A stretch of 9,589 nt of DNA, from NCBI GenBank assembly GCA_013813075.1, contig JACCSI010000370.1, positions 1-9,589 on the forward strand, written 5' to 3'. The position numbers were made by a program, and so were the translations under genes. The number at the start of each line of letters is the position of its first letter. The stretch's first letter is position 1. The notes beneath the pieces are model-generated. The model saw only the letters and a program-made list of their open reading frames with translations. It did no database searches and had not been told where the DNA came from. Below are positions 1 through 6,800 of this stretch, in pieces. The stretch comes from Acidobacteriota bacterium (GTDB lineage: Bacteria > Acidobacteriota > Vicinamibacteria > Vicinamibacterales > UBA2999).

Positions 1-1427
1 CCCGAGAAACGCGCCAGCACCGTTCGGCCAGGCTGATCATTCAAACGTCGGTATCGCTCGACATAGACGTCGCCCAGCGCGCCGGTTGGGTTCGAGAAGG
101 GACGGAAGATCGGATGGCGTCCGTCAACGGCGACCAACGTGACGGTCCGCGTGTTCGGGTTGGTGGGCTCTGCCGCGATCGAGACGTCTGTGCCGACGAT
201 GTCACCGAGAGTGGCCGCGTCGATATCGGGACCGAGCGTCAACAACACGCGACCCCCACCGCGAAGGTAGTTCGCGACGCGCGCGCGCCCGATGCGATCA
301 AGTGTGCTGGTGCCGAGAAGGACGATCGCGCCAGGGTCGTTGAACTGCTGTGGCGACAGTGCAGAGAATGCGCGGCCGTCCGCCACGCGCACGTCAAAGG
401 CGCCGCCTTCATCCGCCACCGAGAGCGCCCGCTCGATGTAAAAACCCGCGGCGGACGATCCAGGGGGGTCTGCCGTGATCACGAACACGGGCACTGCCGT
501 GGGTGGCTCGAGCACAACGAATCGCGAGTTGTCGGCCTGATATCCGATGTCATCGTCGATCCGAACCTCCGCCCCGCCCCGCGCGCCGAGCGTCGCCACC
601 AGGCGCACGTCCGTCGCCGCCTGGCCCGCCACCTCGATCGTGTGCGCCACCACCTCGCGATCGCCGAGGCGCAGCCGAACCCGCACGCGTGCCGGCTGCG
701 CTCCGTAATTGTGAATGCCGGCGACAATCGCGTCCCGTTCGCGCCGGGCAGCGGTGATGGCCACATTCGAAGCTGGCGCCGCAATCGCGACGACCTCAAC
801 GACAACGCTGTCAGGCACGGCGCCCTCGTCACCGGCCTCCCATCCAGCCCGCTGCAGATCGCTGATGACGACGATACGACTGCCCGCACCGCGCACCGCC
901 TCGGCCGCGCGCGCCAGCGCGGTCCGGAATCGCGTGCCACCAGCCGTGATCGACGTCTGATCAATCGCCGCCAGGACGCCGCCGCGGTCCGTGGTCGGAG
1001 CGACAACGAGTGTGGCCGCATCCGCGAACGTGACCAGGCCGACCGTGTGCGTCGCGGGCGCGTTGTCGACCGCGCGTCGCGCGGCCCGCCGCGCGGCGTC
1101 AAACTGCCCTGGCGCCGACAGGCTCAACGATGTGTCGAGCGCGATAATGGTGACTGGCGCAGGCACCGAGGTCGTGGCACTTGCCAGATACGGCCGTGCG
1201 AATGCCAATGCCAGCAAGCCCAACGCCGACATTCGTAGAGCCAGCAGTAACAACTCGCGCAGTCGTCGCCGTCGCTGTCGCTCGACCGGCGCCTGTTCCA
1301 GCAGTCGCACAGCCGGAAAATCGATGACCGCTTCGGTCTTGCGCCGGAATAAATGCAGCGCGAGCGGAATGATCGCCGCCACGGCGGCGACCAGGAACAG
1401 TGGATAGAGGAAGGTGACCCCGAACAT
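1..1427 (-). CDS. BatA-like membrane protein with vWA domain and GATase-like region (partial, C-terminus beyond the left edge)
   Basis: I translated this frame by hand: it is open from the ATG at 1427 to base 1, giving 475 codons with no stop. Residues 1-26 form a membrane segment starting MFGVTFLYPLFLV, followed by basic LFRRK; a second hydrophobic segment lies at about 58-77 (LLLLALRMSALGLLALAF) and ends in ARPYL. This two-helix start is typical of the BatA N-terminal domain. A von Willebrand A fold follows, with a complete MIDAS: D98, S100 and S102 (DTSLS), T165 (GGTRF) and D190 (ISDLQRAGW). Residues about 310-475 look like a class I glutamine-amidotransferase-like fold (YLRGGGRVLLTLG at 387-399, HPIF at 438-441), but no cysteine occurs anywhere in the visible part, so it is not an active amidotransferase. 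The ATG overlaps the DUF58 stop by one base (TGATG), implying translational coupling. The likely role is a membrane-anchored, metal-dependent partner of the MoxR ATPase. The substrate is unknown. Confidence 0.88.
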   Translation of the reverse strand, partial: MFGVTFLYPLFLVAAVAAIIPLALHLFRRKTEAVIDFPAVRLLEQAPVERQRRRRLRELLLLALRMSALGLLALAFARPYLASATTSVPAPVTIIALDTSLSLSAPGQFDAARRAARRAVDNAPATHTVGLVTFADAATLVVAPTTDRGGVLAAIDQTSITAGGTRFRTALARAAEAVRGAGSRIVVISDLQRAGWEAGDEGAVPDSVVVEVVAIAAPASNVAITAARRERDAIVAGIHNYGAQPARVRVRLRLGDREVVAHTIEVAGQAATDVRLVATLGARGGAEVRIDDDIGYQADNSRFVVLEPPTAVPVFVITADPPGSSAAGFYIERALSVADEGGAFDVRVADGRAFSALSPQQFNDPGAIVLLGTSTLDRIGRARVANYLRGGGRVLLTLGPDIDAATLGDIVGTDVSIAAEPTNPNTRTVTLVAVDGRHPIFRPFSNPTGALGDVYVERYRRLNDQPGRTVLARFS

Positions 1428-2314
1428 CAGTACGCCCGGCGCCGCGTCAAGAGATACGACGACAACGCGTTCTCGAGCGGCAGCGAGGTGTCCAGCATGA
1501 CGTAGTCGATGCCGGCCAGCTGGAGCTCGCGCCGGTAGCGGTCCTGCAACTCGGTGATTGCCTTGAGATATTGCTGGCGCACGACCCCAGGCACCGCCAC
1601 CACCTCGTCTTGCGTTTCAACATCACGAAAGCGCGCGGCCTTTTCGAATGGGAACCGCAGTTCGGCGGGATCGAGCACCTGAAACACGACGACCTCTGTG
1701 CCGCGGTAGCGGAAGTGCTTGAGGCCCTTCAGCACTCGCTCCGGATCGTCCAGCAAGTCGGAGATGAGCACCACGAGTCCGCGCTTGCGAATCGCTTCTG
1801 CGAGCGCTTTGAGCGGCTTGGCGACGTCGGTGCGGGCACCGATTTCGAGACGGTCGAGTGTGACCAGCAGGGACGTCAGGTGCGCCGCTCGCGCACTCGG
1901 CGGCAGCACCTTGACGATGGTGTCGTCAAACGCAATCAGCCCCACCGCGTCGCGTTGCCGGCTCATCAGGTAGGCGAGTGCGGCTGCAAGCAGCCCTCCA
2001 TACTGGAGCTTGGTCACCGCGTCGGGCGCAGAGGAGTACCCCATCGAGGCGCTGACGTCGAGCAGGATGTGACACTCGAGGTTGGTTTCTTCTTCGAACT
2101 TCTTGATGAAGTGACGGTCGCTGCGGGCGTAGACCTTCCAGTCGAGCGTCGCGAGATCGTCGCCCGGCAGGTACTGCCGATACTCGGCGAACTCGACGCT
2201 GAAGCCCTTGAAGGGGCTGCGGTGCAGACCGGTGAGAAAGCCCTCGACGATCGTTCGCGCTCTCAGTTCGAGGTTGCCGAGTCGCGCGAGCGTCGCCGGC
2301 CCGAGCGGGCTCAC
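1427..2314 (-). CDS. DUF58 family protein with vWA-like metal site
   Basis: This 295-residue protein has the usual size of the DUF58 family. The family signature is at residues 36-75 (KGFSVEFAEYRQYLPGDD, then DWKVYARSDR and FEEETN). It leads into a vWA-like domain with MIDAS residues D86, S88 and S90 (LLDVSASM), T162 (ARTD) and D186 (ISDLLDD). I see no signal peptide or clear membrane helix, so it is probably cytoplasmic or membrane-associated. I chose the GTG at 2314: it overlaps the moxR stop as GTGA, and homology starts right after it. An ATG at 2548 opens the same frame, but its 78 extra codons lie inside moxR and are arginine/proline-rich shadow sequence. DUF58 proteins are nearly always encoded next to a MoxR ATPase and are thought to be its adaptor or target. 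The biochemical activity is not established. Confidence 0.93.
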   Translation of the reverse strand: MSPLGPATLARLGNLELRARTIVEGFLTGLHRSPFKGFSVEFAEYRQYLPGDDLATLDWKVYARSDRHFIKKFEEETNLECHILLDVSASMGYSSAPDAVTKLQYGGLLAAALAYLMSRQRDAVGLIAFDDTIVKVLPPSARAAHLTSLLVTLDRLEIGARTDVAKPLKALAEAIRKRGLVVLISDLLDDPERVLKGLKHFRYRGTEVVVFQVLDPAELRFPFEKAARFRDVETQDEVVAVPGVVRQQYLKAITELQDRYRRELQLAGIDYVMLDTSLPLENALSSYLLTRRRAY

Positions 2315-3297
2315 AGCCCGCTCGCTGGCGCGGGCACGGCCTCGAGCAGTTGCTCGACGATGCGGTCGGACGTCACGCCTTCGGCCTCGGCATAGAAGTT
2401 CGGAATGACCCGGTGACGCAGAATCGGCTTCGCCAGCGCCTGAATGTCCTTGATTGACACATGATGACGGCCGTTGATGAGCGCGCGGGCCTTGCTGCCG
2501 AGAATCAACGATTGCGACGCCCGCAGACCTGCGCCCCACTTCACCCACTTTTGAACGAACTCGGCCTTCGCACCGCGTCCCGGGCGTGTGGTGTCAATAA
2601 GACGCACCGCATAGCGGGCGACCTCGTCAGCCACCAGCACTTCGCGGACGCTCTGCTGAAAGGCGGCAATGGCCACACCGTCCAGGACGCGTTGCGGCTT
2701 CGGGCGCGCCGCGCCTGTGGTCTGCGTCACCACACGGACCTCGTCTTCGGGATCCAGGTAGGTCATGACGACGTTGAACATGAATCGATCCAGTTGCGCC
2801 TCGGGCAACGGGTACGTGCCTTCGAGCTCGATCGGGTTTTGCGTCGCCAGCACGAAGAACGGGCGCTCGAGTTCGTAGGTGCGCCCTGCCGCGGTGACGT
2901 GATATTCCTGCATCGCCTCGAGCAAGGCCGCCTGGGTCTTGGGGGGCGTGCGGTTGATTTCGTCCGCGAGAATAATCTGCGCGAAGATGGGGCCCTTCAA
3001 GAACCGCAACGACCGATGGCCGCCGTCGTCGTCGAGCACCTCCGTGCCGGTGATGTCGGCCGGCATCAGGTCGGGTGTGAACTGAATCCGTTTGAAACTT
3101 AGGTCGAGAATCTCGGCCAGCGTTTTGATCAAGAGCGTCTTCGCGAGGCCCGGGACGCCGGTCAACAGGCAGTGACCACCCGTAAACAAGGCAATCAACA
3201 CCTGGTCGACTACGTCGTCCTGGCCGACGATGACTTTGCGGAGCTCCTGAAGAATGCGTGCGCGCCCTTCCTGAACTTCACTCGCCAAGCTGGTCAT
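2311..3297 (-). CDS. moxR: MoxR family AAA+ ATPase
   Basis: This complete 328-residue protein is of normal length for a MoxR ATPase. It shows Walker A GVPGLAKT (47-54), Walker B IILADEINR (108-116, D112 and E113), sensor 1 ATQNP (151-155) and the arginine-finger region EAQLDRF with R171. The C-terminal lid carries GAGLRASQ (256-263) where most MoxR proteins have a GASPRA-like sensor 2; the arginine (R259) is kept. MoxR proteins are hexameric ATP-driven chaperones that remodel or insert metal centres into vWA-domain client complexes. The start at 3297 is firm on the upstream side because an in-frame TGA lies two codons before the ATG. The stop overlaps the GTG of the DUF58 gene by 4 nt, so the two are translated together. 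A 119-nt spacer separates it from the DUF4159 gene, the largest gap in the left block, so separate or additional control of moxR is possible. Confidence 0.96.
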   Translation of the reverse strand: MTSLASEVQEGRARILQELRKVIVGQDDVVDQVLIALFTGGHCLLTGVPGLAKTLLIKTLAEILDLSFKRIQFTPDLMPADITGTEVLDDDGGHRSLRFLKGPIFAQIILADEINRTPPKTQAALLEAMQEYHVTAAGRTYELERPFFVLATQNPIELEGTYPLPEAQLDRFMFNVVMTYLDPEDEVRVVTQTTGAARPKPQRVLDGVAIAAFQQSVREVLVADEVARYAVRLIDTTRPGRGAKAEFVQKWVKWGAGLRASQSLILGSKARALINGRHHVSIKDIQALAKPILRHRVIPNFYAEAEGVTSDRIVEQLLEAVPAPASGL

Positions 3298-3368
3298 TGG
3301 TCACTTCGCATGGGGTAATTCGGATCTCTGGACTCGTGGTGAAACTCAATTGAGTCGTTGGCCGTCAT
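3294..3368 (-). CDS. possible 24-residue leader or small ORF coupled to moxR
   Basis: In the spacer upstream of moxR an ATG at 3368 opens a 24-codon frame (begins MTANDSIEFHHE, ends NYPMRSDQ). Its TGA stop overlaps the moxR ATG as ATGA, the classic arrangement for coupled translation. The frame is also open all the way back to the TGA of the DUF4159 gene, 16 codons upstream of this ATG. Against it: only 15 of 24 third codon positions are G or C, weaker than the neighbouring genes; no strong Shine-Dalgarno is present (only a weak AGAAG about 10 nt upstream); and a frame this short arises easily by chance. It could be a real leader peptide, a decayed gene end, or nothing. I do not recognise the sequence. 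Confidence 0.22.
   Translation of the reverse strand: MTANDSIEFHHESRDPNYPMRSDQ
3344..3355. repeat. 12-bp perfect palindrome upstream of moxR
   Basis: ACTCAATTGAGT is an exact 12-bp palindrome lying 47 bases upstream of the moxR start, in the spacer between the DUF4159 gene and moxR. The spacer is about 55 percent GC and this element is notably AT-rich at its centre. An outer GACTC at 3331-3335 also mirrors the GAGTC at 3352-3356. It has the size and symmetry of an operator for a dimeric regulator, but no regulator gene or second copy is seen here, so function is conjecture. There is no U-tract, so it is not an obvious terminator. Confidence 0.4.
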
Positions 3369-3402
3369 GGCGCTATGGCTTCTGATGAGTGGTCGCCATG
3401 AC
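3364..3402 (-). repeat. 9-bp inverted repeat (possible hairpin) between the DUF4159 gene and moxR
   Basis: GTCATGGCG (3364-3372) and CGCCATGAC (3394-3402) are exact inverted copies separated by 21 bases. In the minus-strand transcript they could form a 9-bp stem. The ATG of the possible 24-codon leader ORF sits in the 3' arm, so pairing would hide that start codon. Within the loop GCCAT occurs again and could pair with ATGGC as an alternative shorter stem. No run of U follows, so it is not a standard intrinsic terminator. It may be a regulatory hairpin, an RNA-processing site that separates expression of the two halves of the operon, or chance. Confidence 0.4.
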
Positions 3403-3416
3403 CGACTCTCGCGTCG

Positions 3417-4214
3417 TCAGTGGGTGAGCGTGTAGACGACCTCGTTGATCATCATCTGATACGCCTGCGCCGTCCACTTGACGTAACCGGGATAATCTTC
3501 GGCGTTAGACCACTCCAGGCCGTCGCCCATGTCCGTGATCCAGTTGATGAGCACCATCGGCCGGCCGGAGTCGTCGAGGATCGCGCGCAGGTGCGCGACC
3601 ACTCCGCCCTTCTCCCACGTGCTGCCGGAGAAGAACGATCCGAGCCCGGGGACCTGCGGATACTTCTCGAGGCTGTAGAAGCACGTATAGATTGGGTGGG
3701 ACGGTTCCAGTTCGACGATGTCGCGATCCGGAAAAATCTTTTGCAACTGCCGGACCGTCAAGTCCCACTCGTAGGGGCCGTGGAAGTCGTCGAGCGTAAG
3801 GGTGCCGCCGCGGAGGAGGTGCTCGCGGAGGGTCGCCGCATCCGACTCGCTGAGATTCACATTACTGGGCTCCACGATATAGAGCCACGGATGCTGCCAG
3901 ATCTTGTCGTCGTCGAGCGTCAGGACGACCGGTTCGGTCACTTCGATCGCGGTGACGGTCTTGAGTCGGCGCGTGAGATTCTGTTCCGCCGCCGGCGCAT
4001 CGATCGCCCAAGGCTCTTCCCAATAGGCAATCTGCAGATTGGTGCGCGCGTCTGCAGTGTAGGAATTGTATTTGATGCGCGCGAAAGTCCACTGCAGGCC
4101 CGCAAAACGCTCGTCGGCGCCGATCGTCATTTGCGCGAGGGCGAACGAGGCGATTGCCGGACCCACGATCAGGAGGGTCGCGGTAATCAGCGCGATGCCG
4201 GCCAGGCGCCTCAT
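3417..4214 (-). CDS. exported DUF4159 domain protein
   Basis: This 265-residue protein starts with MRRLAGIALITATLLIVG, a signal peptide with a likely cleavage after ALA (A27/Q28), so it is probably periplasmic. The remainder matches the DUF4159 family as I know it: WTFARIKY near residue 42, LYIVEP at 111-116, LLRGGTLTLDDFHG at 133-146 and HPIY at 173-176. DUF4159 has a glutamine-amidotransferase-like fold, but only one cysteine is present (C178, YTCFY), not at a nucleophile elbow, so enzymatic amidotransfer is unlikely. It begins 7 nt after the stop of the TPR-peptidase gene and has an AGGA ribosome-binding site overlapping that stop. DUF4159 genes are often found with MoxR, DUF58 and vWA genes, as here. 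The molecular function is unknown; a binding or scaffold role in the envelope is plausible. Confidence 0.88.
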   Translation of the reverse strand: MRRLAGIALITATLLIVGPAIASFALAQMTIGADERFAGLQWTFARIKYNSYTADARTNLQIAYWEEPWAIDAPAAEQNLTRRLKTVTAIEVTEPVVLTLDDDKIWQHPWLYIVEPSNVNLSESDAATLREHLLRGGTLTLDDFHGPYEWDLTVRQLQKIFPDRDIVELEPSHPIYTCFYSLEKYPQVPGLGSFFSGSTWEKGGVVAHLRAILDDSGRPMVLINWITDMGDGLEWSNAEDYPGYVKWTAQAYQMMINEVVYTLTH

Positions 4215-4219
4215 CGAAG

Positions 4220-4223
4220 TCCT
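4220..4223 (-). promoter_or_regulatory. ribosome-binding site of the DUF4159 gene
   Basis: The minus strand reads TAGGACTTCGATG: AGGA sits 5 nt before the ATG at 4214 and overlaps the TAG stop of the upstream TPR-peptidase gene. It is the clearest Shine-Dalgarno match in the window and supports both the start choice and coupled translation. Confidence 0.6.
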
Positions 4224-6747
4224 ATCGCGACCCGTCGATCAGCTTCAACAACAGATCCTGTGCGCGCTCGTAGGTCGGCGCAATCTCGAGCGCCGACAGC
4301 GCCTCTTTCTTGGCGTCGGCACGGTTCCCCGTCGCGAACAGCCCTTCAGCAAGATCCGCGTGTGCTGCGGCACGATCGATCGGTCCAGCGGCCAAGGCCA
4401 CGCGGAAGTCGCGAACGGCGTCAGCGGTTCGTCCCGAGGCCAGCGCCATCCGACCCAGCGTGGTATGGGCCGGTGCGTCGAACGGGTCGACGGCCACCAC
4501 TCGCTGCAACGCCGTACGCAAGCGTTCCTGGTCGGTTGCGGGGTCCAGCAGGGTCACGAGCTGTCGAGCGGCATCGAGCGCGGTGTGGTCGTGCGCCGTC
4601 ATCGCCAGTAGCGCGTCAGCGGCCCGGGATTTGTTCCCGGCGGCGATGGCGATCTCCACGATCTGCATGTATGGACTTTCGGGGCCGGTGATCATCGGCA
4701 CCAAGTGAATCGCACGCTCGTAGGCGGCAATGGCGCCCTCCGGATCGACCCCGCGGAGGACGCGGCCGAGCGCGACCTGGACCGGATAGTTGTCCGGGTA
4801 CTTCGCGGACGCGGCTTTCAGCGTGTCGATTGATTGATCGGGGCCAAACCCTTCCGGCGCGGTCAAGGCGAGGCGCAAGCCACCAAAACGCTGCTCGAGA
4901 AAGGCGTCAAACGAGATTTGGAGCGCATCGAAGTCGCTTTGCAACACCCGCGTAATGGCGGCGTCACTGTCGATGCCGTCGGCAAACGACTTGACGAGGG
5001 CGCGCAGTGCCGGCTCGCCGTGCTTCTGGATGATGTGCTCGACCAGGAGCGACGCCTCGTAATACGCGAGGGAAATGGTGCGAGGGTCCTGGAATCCGGC
5101 ATTCAACTCGCGCAGCTTCAGCACCTGCTTGTCGTCAATGGCGCGCGCGAACACGACTTCCATTTCGCGACCCCATTCGGCACGCGCGCGCTTTTCTTCG
5201 AACACCGAAATCCCCTCAGTGAGCCAACGCGGGATGCGCTGATTCGAGAGCTGCAGGGTGATGACATGCGCGATCTCATGCCATAACGTCGCGCCCCAGT
5301 TGAAGTCGCCCGGAGGGCGCGCCTTGGGCGAGTCGAGCGTCACGACGCGGCCGAAGCACGCGCCGAGCGCGCCAATCATCCCGGGCAGGCCGACGTTACG
5401 CACGGCAAAGTCGTCGTGTTTTGGAAACATCTCGATGAGAATCGGCCCCGTCGGCACGAAGTCCCAGCGCTGGCTCAAGGTCTGGACCGCCTCTCTGGCC
5501 AGCGCCGGCACATATTCGCGCATGACACCGACCTCGTCCGCGTGAAGCTTGATCGTGAGGTCACCTTCCCGGACGGTGACAAAGCCCTCGAGCGTATCGA
5601 GCAGCTCCAGCATGTTGTAGGTGATGGTGTCGTAGGGGTCGATGCGAAACGCCGTTTCGAGCGCCCGGCGGGCATTGCGTTCGTCGCCTGTCCGCATCAG
5701 GTGGGCGCCGAGATCCGCCTGTGCGCGGGCATTGTCGCGGTCGATGGCGAGGCCGAGTCGCACCTGCTCAGCGGCCTCGTCAAAGCGGTAGTATCCGGCG
5801 GTCACGGCTCCCACTACCCGATGAGCCTCGCCATAAAGAGGGTTGATCTTTAATGCTGCGGCGATCGCGTCCTTGTGTTCCGCGTCCTTGCCGTCAACAA
5901 AATTGATCGCGGCAGTCAGCGCCAGCGCCTCGAGGCTGTTCGGGTTGATGGCCAACGCCTTGGCAATGGCCGCCCTCGCGTCGTCCTTCTTGTCCCGTTG
6001 AATGGCCAACTCCGCGAGCAGCAAGTGCATGCCGACATCGGAGGGGTTGAGTTCGAGGGCGCGGCGCGCGTACTTTTCGGCAGCGGGAGGATTTTCGTCC
6101 ACCACCGAACGCGCCATGCCCGAGATCGCCGGCGCGTAGTCGGGTTCCGTCCTGAGCGCGGCCTGAAACGACTTCACCGCGTCCGGACGGTTGTGCTTCT
6201 CGAGAAACAACTCACCCCATTCGGCGTTGATACTCGCGTCGTCGGGCGCAAGGGCAATCGCTTCACGGAAAAAGCCGTGCGCTTCTTCGAAGCGGGTTCC
6301 GGTCGCCAGCGCCCGCGTGGCCCGCGCGGCACGCGCGTAATCTCCTGCGGCTGTGGAGCGCACCTCGCGCATCAGCAGCAGTTGCAACGTGCGGCGAGCT
6401 TCTGCCCGGCGCCCGAGATACAACTGAAGGAGGCCCAGCTCGAGCGCCGCATCACCGGCCGGCGACGCCGCCGCGGCCGGCGTCAAGATGCCCTCAGCAC
6501 TGGCGTACTCGCCGCGGGCGATCAATGCCTTCGCGCGCAGCGACACGAGCGCCTGATCGCTGGAAGAGGCCTGGGCCAGCCGCTCGACCTCGTCGTAGCG
6601 CCCCGCCCGATACGCACGCTCGGCCGCGACACGCGCACTCTGAGCGCTCGTTGACGCAGGCAACTGCGCGGAGGTCGCCGGCCAAGTGGTCGCCAGCACG
6701 CCCACGACCGCGCAAGCCCAGCTAATGCGTTGCCACTGTGTGTTCAT
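4222..6747 (-). CDS. secreted TPR protein with central gluzincin (peptidase MA-like) domain
   Basis: This complete 841-residue protein begins with a signal peptide (hydrophobic ISWACAVVGVLAT, then TSA and a likely cut at A27/Q28), placing it in the periplasm or envelope. Residues about 40-385 are a run of tetratricopeptide repeats, recognisable from units ending in ALELNP, ALAINP, ALKINP and AFRIDP. Residues about 395-625 form a gluzincin metallopeptidase domain of the peptidase-MA type: HEIAH at 490-494 (H490 and H494 bind zinc, E491 is catalytic), WLTEG at 508-512 with E511 as third ligand, and the downstream AYYEASLLVEHI helix. A second TPR run covers about 635-838 (YERAIHLVP, LQRVVAVDP, ALEIAP). 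All zinc and catalytic residues are intact, so it may be an active protease. No leader with a Shine-Dalgarno is seen; a -10-like box lies just upstream. It probably starts the DUF4159/MoxR transcript. The substrate is unknown. Confidence 0.9.
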   Translation of the reverse strand: MNTQWQRISWACAVVGVLATTWPATSAQLPASTSAQSARVAAERAYRAGRYDEVERLAQASSSDQALVSLRAKALIARGEYASAEGILTPAAAASPAGDAALELGLLQLYLGRRAEARRTLQLLLMREVRSTAAGDYARAARATRALATGTRFEEAHGFFREAIALAPDDASINAEWGELFLEKHNRPDAVKSFQAALRTEPDYAPAISGMARSVVDENPPAAEKYARRALELNPSDVGMHLLLAELAIQRDKKDDARAAIAKALAINPNSLEALALTAAINFVDGKDAEHKDAIAAALKINPLYGEAHRVVGAVTAGYYRFDEAAEQVRLGLAIDRDNARAQADLGAHLMRTGDERNARRALETAFRIDPYDTITYNMLELLDTLEGFVTVREGDLTIKLHADEVGVMREYVPALAREAVQTLSQRWDFVPTGPILIEMFPKHDDFAVRNVGLPGMIGALGACFGRVVTLDSPKARPPGDFNWGATLWHEIAHVITLQLSNQRIPRWLTEGISVFEEKRARAEWGREMEVVFARAIDDKQVLKLRELNAGFQDPRTISLAYYEASLLVEHIIQKHGEPALRALVKSFADGIDSDAAITRVLQSDFDALQISFDAFLEQRFGGLRLALTAPEGFGPDQSIDTLKAASAKYPDNYPVQVALGRVLRGVDPEGAIAAYERAIHLVPMITGPESPYMQIVEIAIAAGNKSRAADALLAMTAHDHTALDAARQLVTLLDPATDQERLRTALQRVVAVDPFDAPAHTTLGRMALASGRTADAVRDFRVALAAGPIDRAAAHADLAEGLFATGNRADAKKEALSALEIAPTYERAQDLLLKLIDGSR

Positions 6748-6760
6748 CGCGGTCGTTGTC

Positions 6761-6766
6761 AGTATA
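6761..6766 (-). promoter_or_regulatory. -10-like box upstream of the TPR-peptidase gene
   Basis: The minus strand reads TATACT, one base from the TATAAT consensus, ending 13 nt before the ATG at 6747. No good -35 hexamer lies 16-18 nt further upstream (CTCCGC or similar), and there is no TG extension. If used, the transcript would start about 6-7 nt before the ATG, a near-leaderless message, which fits the lack of a Shine-Dalgarno. The placement in the 67-nt spacer between two operon-like blocks is sensible, but this is a single-motif prediction. Confidence 0.35.
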
Positions 6767-6800
6767 TCGCCCTCAGGTTAGACGCGGAGGCGCACTGGCC

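Noticed and set aside
479..1102. Minus-strand frame of 207 codons inside the left-edge gene
   Set aside because: It is in a different frame from the continuous BatA-like coding sequence and is low-complexity Arg/Ser/Ala/Pro, typical of GC-rich shadow frames.
114..1238. Long plus-strand frame of 374 codons opposite the left-edge gene
   Set aside because: It is the antisense shadow of the BatA-like vWA gene: arginine-rich, with no recognisable domain, while the minus-strand frame has two membrane helices and a full MIDAS.
2315..2548. N-terminal extension of the DUF58 gene to an ATG at 2548
   Set aside because: The 78 extra codons lie within moxR, look non-homologous, and the GTG at 2314 gives a GTGA overlap and normal family length.
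3364..3402. Intrinsic terminator after the DUF4159 gene
   Set aside because: The 9-bp stem has a 21-nt loop and no following U-tract, so it does not fit a canonical terminator; it is listed only as an inverted repeat.
3298..3416. Sigma-70-like promoter for moxR in the 119-nt spacer
   Set aside because: TTGAGT is present within the palindrome, but no -10-like hexamer lies at 16-18 nt from it; the nearest AT-rich stretch (AATTAC) is about 23 nt away.
3420..4691. Plus-strand frame of 423 codons across the DUF4159 and TPR genes
   Set aside because: It spans the antisense of two well-supported genes and their junction, and resembles no family.
5875..6654. Plus-strand frame of 259 codons opposite the TPR-peptidase gene
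   Set aside because: Antisense shadow of the N-terminal TPR region; no domain or signal recognisable.
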